Shown: in pieces, positions 25,506 to 34,697 of the stretch | Numbering within the stretch: the stretch's first letter is position 1 | Layout of the letters: each line of letters starts with the position of its first letter | Assembly (NCBI GenBank): GCA_024279425.1 | Contig: JAJRRO010000093.1 | Span: forward strand, 1 to 64,000 | Length of the DNA stretch: 64,000 bases | Origin: Bacteroidota bacterium | GTDB lineage: Bacteria; Bacteroidota; Bacteroidia; Flavobacteriales; Flavobacteriaceae | Direction: 5' to 3' | Position numbers and translations under genes: made by a program | The notes under the pieces: model-generated | What the model saw: the letters and a program-made list of their open reading frames with translations, nothing else | Told to the model about the DNA's origin: nothing | Databases searched by the model: none

Positions 25506-26543
25506 TTAATTCAATAACAATTCAACCTTGTTGAATACATCTTCTGGAAGTATTGTTTCCATAGCGTTTTCGTATCCTTTGGGAGCCTTGTTCCCATAAA
25601 TTGATGTAGGGATCGACGGGTAGATCTCTCTGTCGGAAAGAAGCGCATTGTCCAAATCTTGTCCAAATGGGTAAAAACCGGCATAGGGGTGGGTCACGCC
25701 CCATAGGGTAACAGTGGGAATGCCGTACATGGCAGCCAGATGGGCATTGCCACTATCCATTGAAAGCATTGTATCAAGATTCGATATAAGGGCCAATTCC
25801 TCTTCAAAAGAGAGCGCACCCACTATATTGGTGCATTGTTGATATTTTTTTTGCCAATCGGCCAGTAGCAGCTTTTCTCTTTGGCCCCCGCCAAATAAAA
25901 ATATTTTATACTTATTGGTATTATTTAGATTTTGGATTACATTTTCCATTAAATGCAAAGGGTACATCTTTCCTGAAAAGGTAGCAAATGGGGCTACCCC
26001 TAGCCATTTCGAGGTGTTGTTCCCAACAAGTTTCAATGTATTGTTCGGCATACCCTTTCTAACCAGAGTGTCGGTCAGAGACAATTTTAAGGGATACCCC
26101 AATCGGTCAAACACCTTGGCATAGCGCTCGTGGGTTGTTTCCAATTGTTTAAAATCCTTGTTCTTTAATGCAGTTAGAGATTTTTTTTCCTTTCTTCCTT
26201 TATCGATTTGAACAACAGGGATTCCTGCAAATTGAACAAATTGCTTTAGTATTGTACTGCGTAGTACGTTGTGCAAGTCTGCTACGGCATCTATGTGTAA
26301 TGGTTCCAGTTCCTTGAAGAGTTTCCAAAGTCCAAAAACACCCTTATGTTTTCCCAAAACATCAACTTCATACACTTTTATATTGTCGAGTCCCAAGAAT
26401 ATAGGTTTAAAAAAAGCTTTGGTAAGGACTGTGATTTTAAGCCGGGGATATGTTTTGGTAAGCGATTTCAGAACTGGAACGGTCATGGCAACATCACCCA
26501 TAGCAGATAAACGAATTACCAATAGGTGCTTGTTGTTATTCAT
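25506..26543 (-). CDS. Glycosyltransferase family 9 (heptosyltransferase-like)
   Basis: A 345-residue GT-B enzyme: N-terminal VIRLSAMGDVAMTVPVLKSL, the central DLHNVLRS block, and the C-terminal donor site with LSMDSGNAHLAAMYGIPTVTLWG and HPYAGFYPFG. Family 9 members add heptose or related sugars to lipopolysaccharide core. It is 16 nt after the DUF4254 gene, a pairing seen repeatedly in Bacteroidota. Acts at the cytoplasmic face of the inner membrane. Confidence 0.93.
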   Translation of the reverse strand: MNNNKHLLVIRLSAMGDVAMTVPVLKSLTKTYPRLKITVLTKAFFKPIFLGLDNIKVYEVDVLGKHKGVFGLWKLFKELEPLHIDAVADLHNVLRSTILKQFVQFAGIPVVQIDKGRKEKKSLTALKNKDFKQLETTHERYAKVFDRLGYPLKLSLTDTLVRKGMPNNTLKLVGNNTSKWLGVAPFATFSGKMYPLHLMENVIQNLNNTNKYKIFLFGGGQREKLLLADWQKKYQQCTNIVGALSFEEELALISNLDTMLSMDSGNAHLAAMYGIPTVTLWGVTHPYAGFYPFGQDLDNALLSDREIYPSIPTSIYGNKAPKGYENAMETILPEDVFNKVELLLN

Positions 26544-26559
26544 TTCTTAAAAAAGGAAT

Positions 26560-27162
26560 TTACTTTTGGGCTCGCAGAACAGGGTTAAGTTCGTCATCGT
26601 TGTACATTTTCATTTGCTTATAGACCTTCATGTACTTATTTCCCAATTCAATATCGGCCAACAATTGATCTATCGCGATGGAAAGATCAGCTCTTTGTTC
26701 GAGCAATACATTTAATTTTTGCCTGCATTTTTCGATATGATCCCCAGAAGCATCTTTACGATCCACTTCTTCTTGCATGTGGTAAATCTTTAAGGCCAAA
26801 ATAGAAAGCCGGTCAATGGCCCAAGCTGGACTTTCAGTATTAATAATGGCATTATCCTTGATTTCAACAGACTCATATTTTTGTAAAAAATAGCTGTCTA
26901 TGTACTCTACCAAATCTGTCCGGTCCTGATTACTGCTATCAATTTGCCGTTTTAATAGTAAGGCTGCGTCTGGGTCAATGTCCGGATCGCGAATAATATC
27001 CTCATAATGCCATTGAACTGTGTCTATCCAATTTTTACGGTAAAGCAGGTGGGCAATATCGCCTTTCGGATACGAATTTTCAAAAGGTTGGTCTACTTTA
27101 TCAATACGATGGTATTTGGCAATACTTTCTTGAAAAATGCGATTGGCAACGGCACTGAACAT
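26560..27162 (-). CDS. DUF4254 protein
   Basis: A 200-residue soluble, mostly helical protein beginning FSAVANRIFQESIAKYHRID, with LLYRKNWIDTVQWHYEDIIRDPDID split across the conserved first third and a DRLSILALKIYHMQEEVDRKD middle. It matches the DUF4254 family, frequently next to GT9 genes. No catalytic motif is recognised. I infer a role beside the heptosyltransferase in core-sugar assembly. Confidence 0.85.
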   Translation of the reverse strand: MFSAVANRIFQESIAKYHRIDKVDQPFENSYPKGDIAHLLYRKNWIDTVQWHYEDIIRDPDIDPDAALLLKRQIDSSNQDRTDLVEYIDSYFLQKYESVEIKDNAIINTESPAWAIDRLSILALKIYHMQEEVDRKDASGDHIEKCRQKLNVLLEQRADLSIAIDQLLADIELGNKYMKVYKQMKMYNDDELNPVLRAQK

Positions 27163-27193
27163 GTACTCTGGTTTTTTGTAAAGATACCCCTAT

Positions 27194-28132
27194 TTACTTT
27201 AAAATCATGCTAGATAAGAATACAATAAATGGAATAAATATGGAAAACATAAGAACAATTTCCTTGATATTGGGTCGCTTAATCGATTCAACATAATTGG
27301 TTAGAAGAACGGCTGTCGGGAAAAAAGTAAGCAATATAGGATGAAGTTCTTCGGAAGACACAAAGATATTTATAATCAACCCTATTATGAAATAAACGAT
27401 AATCAACCGGGTCGTAACGATTTTGCCAACTCCTGATTTTCCCAATTTTAAAAAAGCGAAAACCGACAGAATGAATACAACAATGGTATAAATGATAAGT
27501 TTTGAACTATTGGTCCAATTCAAATAATACCCAACATCGAATTTCATTGAAAATTGATAGTGTTCCGCGATGTACTCCTGATTATTGGTTAGAATCAAAA
27601 AAGCGTAGCTCATCATAAACATGGCAAAAATTGCAGCGAAGGGCACTAGCCAATTTCTAAAATTCTTTGGTTCATAAATATAAATGGCCATAAATACCAC
27701 CAACAAGTATAGTATTGCCCAATCATAAAACAAAGTAGAGAACATTACCCAAAGCGAAGCGTCAAAAATCTTGAATCTTGTATTTTTCAAAGACCTCATG
27801 CTAATGAGCCTCCTTGTTGCCAACAACAGGAAGAAATTGCACAGAACAGCACCATTATCCATTAATGTTTCAGGAAAAATGACCATTAGTAATGCAAAAA
27901 ACAAGATTGTAAACGAATTGGTCTCGGTCATTTTGTTTCGTTTTACAATAAAATTGACAACAAAAAAGCTAGACAACAAAAAGCCTAATACCAATGTCTG
28001 TACTACTAGTTGCTTAGGACCGTATACCCGATTGAAGAGAAAAAAATGAACCAGCCAATAAAAAAGAAACAGAAAAGTTTGTACAATTATGTAATTTATA
28101 GGTTTTGTTCCTCCAAAAATGCTTGAAATCAT
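27194..28132 (-). CDS. DUF6427-like integral membrane protein
   Basis: A 312-residue protein with about 9-10 predicted membrane helices and few charged loops. The N-terminus ISSIFGGTKPINYIIVQTFL is shared by the flavobacterial DUF6427 group. It is first of a minus-strand trio (DUF6427, DUF4254, GT9), which suggests a part in lipopolysaccharide or lipid-sugar biology. Function unknown. Confidence 0.75.
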   Translation of the reverse strand: MISSIFGGTKPINYIIVQTFLFLFYWLVHFFLFNRVYGPKQLVVQTLVLGFLLSSFFVVNFIVKRNKMTETNSFTILFFALLMVIFPETLMDNGAVLCNFFLLLATRRLISMRSLKNTRFKIFDASLWVMFSTLFYDWAILYLLVVFMAIYIYEPKNFRNWLVPFAAIFAMFMMSYAFLILTNNQEYIAEHYQFSMKFDVGYYLNWTNSSKLIIYTIVVFILSVFAFLKLGKSGVGKIVTTRLIIVYFIIGLIINIFVSSEELHPILLTFFPTAVLLTNYVESIKRPNIKEIVLMFSIFIPFIVFLSSMILK

Positions 28133-28143
28133 CTTGGTTTTTA

Positions 28144-28151
28144 TATTTTTG
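28144..28151 (+). promoter_or_regulatory. TAnnTTTG promoter with upstream TTG
   Basis: TATTTTTG, with CTTG beginning 22 nt upstream (28122), close to the Bacteroidota -33/-7 spacing. It lies 20 nt before the ATG of the small DUF6341-like gene. Confidence 0.5.
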
Positions 28152-28171
28152 CCTCGTAAATATACTATAAG

Positions 28172-28393
28172 ATGAAGGCATTTTTCGAAGGCATAGAAAA
28201 TTTATTTGTAAATGGTTTTTTCTTGCCCTATGACTTTTTTAGATTTTTGGAAAACTGGTGGGTAGCCAATGCAGTAAACTGGATCTTCTTTATTATCGGC
28301 TCCACGGCGTTTGTATATTGGATGCTTGAATTGAAGAAATATAACGACAATAACGAGGAAGACAAGTCAATTACTTCCCATTCTTATTTATAG
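28172..28393 (+). CDS. DUF6341-like small membrane protein
   Basis: A 73-residue protein with two hydrophobic stretches (about 8-26 and 33-52) and an acidic tail. FFEGIENLFVNGFFLPYDFF and WWVANAVNWIFF are features of the small flavobacterial DUF6341 family, found beside purD. Its last 6 nt overlap the 3' end of purD on the other strand. Role unknown. The conserved aromatic pattern argues that it is a real gene. Confidence 0.75.
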   Translation: MKAFFEGIENLFVNGFFLPYDFFRFLENWWVANAVNWIFFIIGSTAFVYWMLELKKYNDNNEEDKSITSHSYL

Positions 28394-29659
28394 ATCGAAC
28401 CCAATATCTTTTCGATAATTCATCTTATCAAAATGTATCTTTTCTATAGTTTGATAGGAGACCTTTAATGCGTCCTGAAAATTAGTGCCTAAAGAGGTGA
28501 TGGCCATCACCCTTCCTCCGTTGGTCACCACTTTGCCATCCCTGATGTCAGTACCTGCATGAAAGACGACGGAGTCCTTGATGTCTTCAAAGCCACTGAT
28601 CTCTTTGCCCTTTTCATAAGCTTCGGGATATCCCCCTGAAACCAACATCACCGTTGTAGCGGTTCGTTCATCGAGTTGCAAATCGATGGTATTCAGTGTT
28701 TGGTTGGCAACTGCCTGGAAAACCTCGACCAAATCATTCTTTATTCTTGGAATCACCACTTCAGTTTCAGGGTCACCCATTCGAACGTTATACTCAATTA
28801 CAAATGGATCATCACCGACTTTGATCAATCCTATGAAAATGAATCCCTTATAGGGCAAATTGTCTTTTTTAAGCCCTTCTACGGTTGGTTTTACTATCCT
28901 CCTGTGTATTTTGTCCATGAACACCTTATCTGCAAATGGAACTGGCGATATGGCCCCCATGCCTCCAGTATTCAACCCGGTATCACCTTCACCGATTCTT
29001 TTGTAATCTTTTGCAGTGGGCAACACTTTGTAGCCTTCACCATCACTCAACACAAAGACGCTCAATTCTATTCCGTCTAAAAATTCCTCAATAACCACGG
29101 TGGCACTGGCATTGCCAAATTTGGCATCCACCAGCATGGCTTTCAACTCATCCTTGGCTTCTTGCAGGTCTTTTAAAATAAGAACACCTTTCCCTGCAGC
29201 CAATCCATCAGCTTTTAAGACATACGGCGAATTTAAGGTTTCAAGAAATGCGTAACCTTCTTCCAAATCATTCGAGGTGAAACTTTTATAGGCCGCCGTT
29301 GGTATATTATGCCGAAATAAGAACTCCTTTGCGAATTCCTTACTGCCTTCTAAAGATGCAGCGGCCTTCTGAGGGCCTATAACCGGAATGCCCCTAAGTT
29401 CTGAATCATCAAGAAAAAAATCGTGTATCCCGTTTACCAAAGGGTCTTCTGGTCCTACGATGACCATATCAACTTTATTTAAAAGTACCGCGTTTTTAAT
29501 CCCTTCAAAATCATTTACACCAATGGGTATATTTATTCCAACATCAGCTGTACCCGCATTTCCTGGGGCAATAAAAAGATCTTTGAGTTTAGGACTTTGT
29601 TTCAGTTTCCAGGCTATAGCATGTTCGCGGCCTCCTGATCCAAGAATAAGGATATTCAT
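28388..29659 (-). CDS. purD: Phosphoribosylamine-glycine ligase (GAR synthetase)
   Basis: Second step of de novo purine synthesis: 5-phosphoribosylamine + glycine + ATP to GAR. 423 residues in the ATP-grasp fold: N-terminal ILILGSGGREHAIAWKL, PGNAGTADVG, ATP-binding PYVLKADGLAAGKGVLIL, GTVVIEEFLDG-like segment, and NVRMGDPETEVVIPR. The ATG at 29659 is preferred to one at 29677 because a TAnnTTTG promoter box covers 29675-29682. Confidence 0.97.
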   Translation of the reverse strand: MNILILGSGGREHAIAWKLKQSPKLKDLFIAPGNAGTADVGINIPIGVNDFEGIKNAVLLNKVDMVIVGPEDPLVNGIHDFFLDDSELRGIPVIGPQKAAASLEGSKEFAKEFLFRHNIPTAAYKSFTSNDLEEGYAFLETLNSPYVLKADGLAAGKGVLILKDLQEAKDELKAMLVDAKFGNASATVVIEEFLDGIELSVFVLSDGEGYKVLPTAKDYKRIGEGDTGLNTGGMGAISPVPFADKVFMDKIHRRIVKPTVEGLKKDNLPYKGFIFIGLIKVGDDPFVIEYNVRMGDPETEVVIPRIKNDLVEVFQAVANQTLNTIDLQLDERTATTVMLVSGGYPEAYEKGKEISGFEDIKDSVVFHAGTDIRDGKVVTNGGRVMAITSLGTNFQDALKVSYQTIEKIHFDKMNYRKDIGFDL

Positions 29660-29674
29660 ATTTCTAAGTTTGCG

Positions 29675-29682
29675 CAAAAATA
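29675..29682 (-). promoter_or_regulatory. purD promoter -7 box
   Basis: TATTTTTG on the minus strand, ending 15 nt before the purD ATG at 29659. It implies a very short leader and rules out the in-frame upstream ATG at 29677. Confidence 0.6.
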
Positions 29683-29716
29683 AAGGAAATAGGTCTCACG
29701 GATAGCGATTTCTGAA

Positions 29717-30554
29717 TTATTTTCCTTTTAAACCCGAGAAATCCCCATGCTCTTTTTTCTGGAGTTCCTCTTTTGACAGTGACTTAAAATAATCATATGC
29801 TTTTTTAAGTCCTTCAGAGCGTTTTGTTTGCGGTTCCCATCCCAAGATTTCCTTGGCTCGAGTAATATCTGTCTGTCGTTGCGTAGGGTCATCCTGAGGC
29901 AGAGGTTGGTATATTATCTTTTGATTTGTCCCCGTTAATTTTACAATTTCCTCTGCAAACTCTTTAATCGTTGTCTCATCAGGATTCCCGATATTAATGG
30001 GGTCCGTATAATCACTCATTAATAGGCGATAGATTCCTTCGACCTGATCATCGATATAACAAAATGAACGTGTTTGGGAACCATCCCCAAAAACAGTCAA
30101 ATCTTCACCCCTTAAAGCTTGGCCCATAAAGCGCTTGGCTTCATCATACACCCCGCGAGGACCTATGGGCTAACGTTCCCATAATATTCCTCATTTTGTG
30201 GATGCACTAATGGATCCCCATACACCTCTGAGGTCGAAGCCACTAAAATCCGTGCATTTTTTTCTTTGGCCAAACCTAAAAGATTAAGCGCTCCTAAAGA
30301 GCCTACCTTTAAGGTTTCAATAGGTATTTTCAAATAATCTATTGGACTTGCCGGAGAGGCAAAATGTAGAATATAATCCAACTGCCCACCCAAATGCACA
30401 AAAGTGGATACATCATGATAGTGAAACTTAAATTGCTTCAATGGGAAAAGGGTGCTCTAAATTTTTAAGATCACCAGTGATTAGGTTATCCATAGCGATC
30501 ACATAAATGTGATCCCAAAAATCCTGCTGCACCAGTTATGAGTACTCTTTTCAT
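29717..30554 (-). pseudogene. UDP-glucuronate decarboxylase (UDP-xylose synthase), decayed
   Basis: An extended SDR beginning KRVLITGAAGFLGSHLCDR at 30554 and ending in SREWEP-like [19 protein letters not shown]. Four lesions are readable. About 29 nt are lost after CDR, shifting frame. One extra C sits in GAGCACC (near 30457). One C is missing in the [10 protein letters not shown] stretch (near 30163). An in-frame loss removes about 35 codons between KRFM and GQALRG, where homologues have the TRIVRIFNTYGPRMR region. The catalytic YDEAK survives but the product cannot be made. It abuts the stop of the wecA-like gene. UDP-xylose supply from here is therefore lost. Confidence 0.93.
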
Positions 30555-31736
30555 TTATTTCTCAACCTTAGATTGCTCATCGACTTTTCCTGACATTTCT
30601 TTTTTGCCATTTTTTCCGTCGACTTTGGACTTCAATTTATCAACCTTTCGCCTTATCATAATTTTCTGTTTCATAGTGGTAAAATTATAATTGTACTTAA
30701 AGAAGACATATCCCAAAACTACAACAACAGTAACCAGCATAATTACCATTCCCAAATTTTTAGCGGTACTTCCCAATACAATAAAAAGCATAACAAAAAG
30801 CAAATTAAAACTGCCTATAATGAAACTTGCCTGTTTGTGTGAAAGTCCCCAATAATCAATAAGAACATGATGCGTATGATTGCGATCTGGAGAGAATGGT
30901 CCTTTTTTATTTGCGATTCGTATTGCAAATACCCTTGCTGTATCAAAAAGAGGAACAATTAGAATACTTATGGCAATTAAAGGAGCATTCTCCAATAAAA
31001 AAGGCAATTCTGTATAGGCATGTGGTTTTAAAGCTAAAAACTTTAAGGTCAAAATACTAATTATAAACCCCACAATCAATGATCCTGTATCTCCCATGAA
31101 TATTTTCTTTTCCGACGAGATATTAAAACCAAAAAAGGCAATAAGGATGGCATTCATTGTAATACTCAACAATGCGAAAAAATGTTCCTCTGTTAAATAA
31201 AAAATTGTGGTGTATATAACCATTATCACAATTCCCACAACGGATGCCAAGCCATCTATGCCATCAATTAAGTTATAGGAATTTATTATGGTAATCATCA
31301 TAAACCCTGCAATGACTATATATAGATAATAGGGTATTTCGTTGATGTTCAGAAAACCATTTAATGAGCCGATCGTAAAGCTAGGGTTCACTAAAATAAA
31401 AGCGATTGCCAAAACCTGCGCCATAAGCTTCGCCCCCGGAGAGATTACCACAAGGTCATCTTTCAAACCAACAATAAATAGAATTGTAAGGCCTGGAATA
31501 ATATAAATAGCCTCATTAAACAAATCTCTGCCATTGATAAAGAAAAGAGCAAAAATCAATGTATAGAAAAACGCAACTCCTCCTAATGTCGGTGTTTTCA
31601 TCTCATGCGAGCTTCGCTGATTAGGATCGTCCATCAAGCGCTTATGTTCAACAACATTAATGATTTTTGGTATTGTCAAATATGTTAGAAGAAAAGCTCC
31701 AATAAAAATTGATATGGCGGTTTCTAGAAAATACAA
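30555..31736 (-). CDS. MraY/WecA-type polyprenyl-phosphate sugar-1-phosphate transferase
   Basis: Starts glycan assembly by moving GlcNAc-1-P (or a related sugar-1-P) from UDP-sugar to undecaprenyl phosphate in the inner membrane. 393 residues with about 10-11 helices. Loop motifs: DDPNQRSSHEMKTPTLGG, LKDDL, NLIDGIDGLAS, the acidic MGDTGSLIVG, and the histidine motif RNHTHHVL. A Lys/Glu-rich cytoplasmic tail (about 360-393) follows. It is the likely initiating enzyme for the surrounding polysaccharide locus. Confidence 0.94.
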   Translation of the reverse strand: MYFLETAISIFIGAFLLTYLTIPKIINVVEHKRLMDDPNQRSSHEMKTPTLGGVAFFYTLIFALFFINGRDLFNEAIYIIPGLTILFIVGLKDDLVVISPGAKLMAQVLAIAFILVNPSFTIGSLNGFLNINEIPYYLYIVIAGFMMITIINSYNLIDGIDGLASVVGIVIMVIYTTIFYLTEEHFFALLSITMNAILIAFFGFNISSEKKIFMGDTGSLIVGFIISILTLKFLALKPHAYTELPFLLENAPLIAISILIVPLFDTARVFAIRIANKKGPFSPDRNHTHHVLIDYWGLSHKQASFIIGSFNLLFVMLFIVLGSTAKNLGMVIMLVTVVVVLGYVFFKYNYNFTTMKQKIMIRRKVDKLKSKVDGKNGKKEMSGKVDEQSKVEK

Positions 31737-31853
31737 CTGGTTATGGTGTTACTGAAATAAAAATGCGATTATCTCCATTCTCCGAAATTGAAGGTCTGTT
31801 AGTAAATAGGATCAATAACCCTCATGGCAGTAAAGTTATGAAATGAGGCCTTA

Positions 31854-31861
31854 CAAAACTA
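31854..31861 (-). promoter_or_regulatory. TAnnTTTG box upstream of the wecA-like gene
   Basis: TAGTTTTG on the minus strand in the 211-bp gap before the transferase gene, about 118 nt from its ATG. The -33 element is not convincing. Confidence 0.35.
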
Positions 31862-31947
31862 AATCTCAAACTAAATGTTTGTTCAGAAAATACTTCTGAT
31901 TACAAAAATTGCAATTAATAAAAAGTAAACAATGCTCAATCTTATTC

Positions 31948-32964
31948 TTATTCAGAGGGCGAAAACACATCCTGAAGCCACCCTCCTATAGAGTACTTAG
32001 AATAAACTGCTTTATCTATTTCTTTATATGGATTATCAAAAAAGGATTTTTTTAATTCAATATTGTCCCTGTCCAAGCAAAATATGTTGTTCGGATTATA
32101 GAAGTCATATTCCATAATTTCCTTATTAGTGGTAATTATCTTTTTCTTTGCACCAATCATCTCAATGGTCCTCATTGTCAATCCTTTCTGACCGGTATGT
32201 TGAATATCCAATATAACTTTGCCGCGATTAATCTTTTGTATCAACCCATCCTTCGTAAGAGATTTAAATTCAAAGTCAGATATTTTAGCAGTTCGAAACG
32301 CCTTATTTAAAGCCTTTTGTAGATAAAACAGTTTCTTGCTTTGAAAGAACATGAAATAATCTACGTTTTTGCCTAATTCATGGCATTTTTCTTTGATAGT
32401 CATAAGTAGGGAATATCGATCACTGTGCACTGTGCCCACAAAAAGCAAATCTACTATATCATTTTCTAAAGTTAAACCTATGTCTTTATAGACATCTAAA
32501 AAAAACAGAGGCCTGAAATGAAGCTCGTATTCCTCAATCTGGCTATCTTCTTTATCAAAAGTGTGCTTTAAATCGAAATAGGGAAGTAAATCCAAGGTGT
32601 ATTTTTTATTCTTTAAAGAATCCCACATATAAATTATGAACTTCGCCTTTGTTTGGTTATCCCTTAATATTTGTAAATTTTTGGCCGATATAGCCTCCGC
32701 ATTCAAAAACAAAACATAGTCATAACAATCAATATCCAATTTCGAAATAATTCTTCGGTAGTAATTATCGATTTTTTTTGACATTAATGACTTGTTCACT
32801 CGTATGACAGCTTTTGTCATAAAATCATTTCCGGGACGCTCATCAAAATAATCCACCCGCGCGCCAAGCATTCTAAGTTTATTGGCAATTTCCTGTCCGT
32901 ACCCAAAAAATTGTGGCGAAAAAAGAAGGATTCTCTTATGAGCAAAAAAATCGCTTAACATCAT
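31948..32964 (-). CDS. Putative glycosyltransferase (CgeB/GT-B-like)
   Basis: A 338-residue cytoplasmic protein. N-terminal Rossmann-like half (RILLFSPQFFGYGQEIANKL, DYVLFLNAEAIS) and C-terminal half with DLLFVGTVHSDRYSLL, LDIQHTGQKGLTMRTIEMIG and GAKKKIITTNKEIMEYDFY, a pattern of GT-B enzymes where a Glu/Thr-rich helix binds the nucleotide. It resembles capsule-locus glycosyltransferases of the CgeB type. It overlaps the AlgX-like gene by 4 nt (ATGA). Donor and acceptor unknown. Confidence 0.7.
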   Translation of the reverse strand: MMLSDFFAHKRILLFSPQFFGYGQEIANKLRMLGARVDYFDERPGNDFMTKAVIRVNKSLMSKKIDNYYRRIISKLDIDCYDYVLFLNAEAISAKNLQILRDNQTKAKFIIYMWDSLKNKKYTLDLLPYFDLKHTFDKEDSQIEEYELHFRPLFFLDVYKDIGLTLENDIVDLLFVGTVHSDRYSLLMTIKEKCHELGKNVDYFMFFQSKKLFYLQKALNKAFRTAKISDFEFKSLTKDGLIQKINRGKVILDIQHTGQKGLTMRTIEMIGAKKKIITTNKEIMEYDFYNPNNIFCLDRDNIELKKSFFDNPYKEIDKAVYSKYSIGGWLQDVFSPSE

Positions 32965-34691
32965 AATTTATTTATAGTATGTTTTTCGCCTAATTCCCGT
33001 TCAACAAAACCATCTATGATAACATCAGGTTGTACTTTTTTAACATAATATTCTTTGTGGCCCCATATATAGGTTACTTCATAGAAGTGTAGCGAGAAAA
33101 ATTGAATCAAACTATTCGTATACGAATCCCGAAAAACCAGTGCCTTCAACTTGTTGCCACAATGTTCATTCCGTGTTCTAACCGTGAGTTTTGGATATCC
33201 GTCAATGGGCAAATATTGAATTTGATCTTTGTTCTTTTTTAAAACAAATTTGGGTCTTTTTTCACTGAAAAAACCATCATTCCTAACCCCTAACATCGAT
33301 ATAAGATCACCCCCCCTGTAGTCTTCCCAAACAATATGAAAATCCTTTTCCTTTTTGGGGGCGATTCCTAGGTCTCCCTGAATTTCTTGGAAAAAAGTCC
33401 TATAAGCCAAAAAAGCCCCGTAATCATTCCAATGGGTGTCAAACTTATGATAAACTTGACTGGCCTTTTTGGCTTCCATTAAGTTTTGTCTTACGTCCAC
33501 AAGTTTAACACTCGTGTTATGCCTTTTCATATAGGTGTTGATTTGATCAACTCTTGATACGGTATCCTTAATTTGAATCTTCATGGTAGACGGTAAATAT
33601 TCAGGATAAATGGAATGTTTGTTAGGCCAAAAAGCTATAAAATACTTTCTCCCTTCCGCTTCAAATCTCGCTTTATTATCTTCCCATTGATCAACAATGC
33701 GTTTAAGCGTGTCCTGGGTAAGCAAATTTACCCTTCTATAGCTATCGTATATATGGCTGTTAAAATTATTGTAATACAGCCATTTCTGTTTTCCCAACAT
33801 GACTTGTTCAGGATGCATTGAAGACCTAAAGAATTTAGTTCGGTAGGTGCCTCCCCAATTGACAAAGATATTCCTGAGACCAAAATTATCATTGTAGTAA
33901 GACTCAAATCCTCTTGCAAACTCCTTAGTCCATGTGAATTCAGGCATTTTTACAAGCTCTCTTTTCTCAAGATTCTCCAATGGTTTGGCGAATTGAATCT
34001 GATTTTGAAGTGTTGGCATGATTAAAACTATCACAAAGACAGCAACAAAAATGCCTTCTTTTGAAATAGAAACCGAATTTACATTATACATCACAAATAA
34101 AAAGAGCACCAGACAAATAAAGGCCGCTATCAAATATGGATGTTTAGTAAGTCTATTCAACCTGATCGATTCCATTTCCCTTGAGCTATCAACAGAAATA
34201 AAATAGGGGTCGTATATAGTTTTTGATTTTAAAGCACCCGTCTTCCCGTTAAAACTATGATTATCGGTTGTTGCAATATATTTGTTTCCTGTGAATAAAC
34301 GATTAAACCCATTTATGCCGAATACAAGTTCGTCCGCTTCCTTAATGAATTTTATTTCCTTTATAATGACCGCATTCTGCTCAAAATTCTCTCCTATGTC
34401 TAATCGCAATCGAAATAAGTCTTTGATTCTTGGCAATTCAAATACAATCTCCTGGAAGTCTTCTGAGCCTTTGATTTTGGTTCGAACCGAATTTGCAATC
34501 TTAAATTTGGAAGCTGAGGTTTCCCAATAGAATAATTGAAAAACATCATCTTTCTGCACTTTGGCAGATAACACCACCGACATGTCGTCCAATGTAGTAT
34601 TCTCCGATTTCTTTAAATAGTTTGCTATCAAAAAAAAAGCGGCAATCCCCAGTAGGGCGAGTATATGTTCTTTTCTAATTTTGTTCAACAT
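32961..34691 (-). CDS. AlgX/AlgJ-like acetyltransferase with N-terminal sensor-like module
   Basis: A 576-residue membrane protein. TM at about 8-24, then an extracytoplasmic module (about 36-170), two TM (183-203 and 212-228), and a periplasmic SGNH/AlgX-like domain (about 240-576). Catalytic elements: FIAFWPNKHSIYPEYLP, D418 and H420 in KFDTHWNDYG, and S523 in FRDSYTN. Family members acetylate polysaccharides using acetyl groups passed by an MBOAT protein, here encoded 6 nt upstream. The N-terminal module resembles that of the O-antigen ligase-like protein at 42930-44660. Confidence 0.88.
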   Translation of the reverse strand: MLNKIRKEHILALLGIAAFFLIANYLKKSENTTLDDMSVVLSAKVQKDDVFQLFYWETSASKFKIANSVRTKIKGSEDFQEIVFELPRIKDLFRLRLDIGENFEQNAVIIKEIKFIKEADELVFGINGFNRLFTGNKYIATTDNHSFNGKTGALKSKTIYDPYFISVDSSREMESIRLNRLTKHPYLIAAFICLVLFLFVMYNVNSVSISKEGIFVAVFVIVLIMPTLQNQIQFAKPLENLEKRELVKMPEFTWTKEFARGFESYYNDNFGLRNIFVNWGGTYRTKFFRSSMHPEQVMLGKQKWLYYNNFNSHIYDSYRRVNLLTQDTLKRIVDQWEDNKARFEAEGRKYFIAFWPNKHSIYPEYLPSTMKIQIKDTVSRVDQINTYMKRHNTSVKLVDVRQNLMEAKKASQVYHKFDTHWNDYGAFLAYRTFFQEIQGDLGIAPKKEKDFHIVWEDYRGGDLISMLGVRNDGFFSEKRPKFVLKKNKDQIQYLPIDGYPKLTVRTRNEHCGNKLKALVFRDSYTNSLIQFFSLHFYEVTYIWGHKEYYVKKVQPDVIIDGFVERELGEKHTINKL

Positions 34692-34697
34692 AACGCT

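Noticed and set aside
29717-30441. The two open pieces (29717-30151 and 30163-30441) as separate small genes
   Set aside because: They are consecutive parts of one UDP-glucuronate decarboxylase, split by a missing base, and the N-terminal part continues upstream in other frames to 30554.
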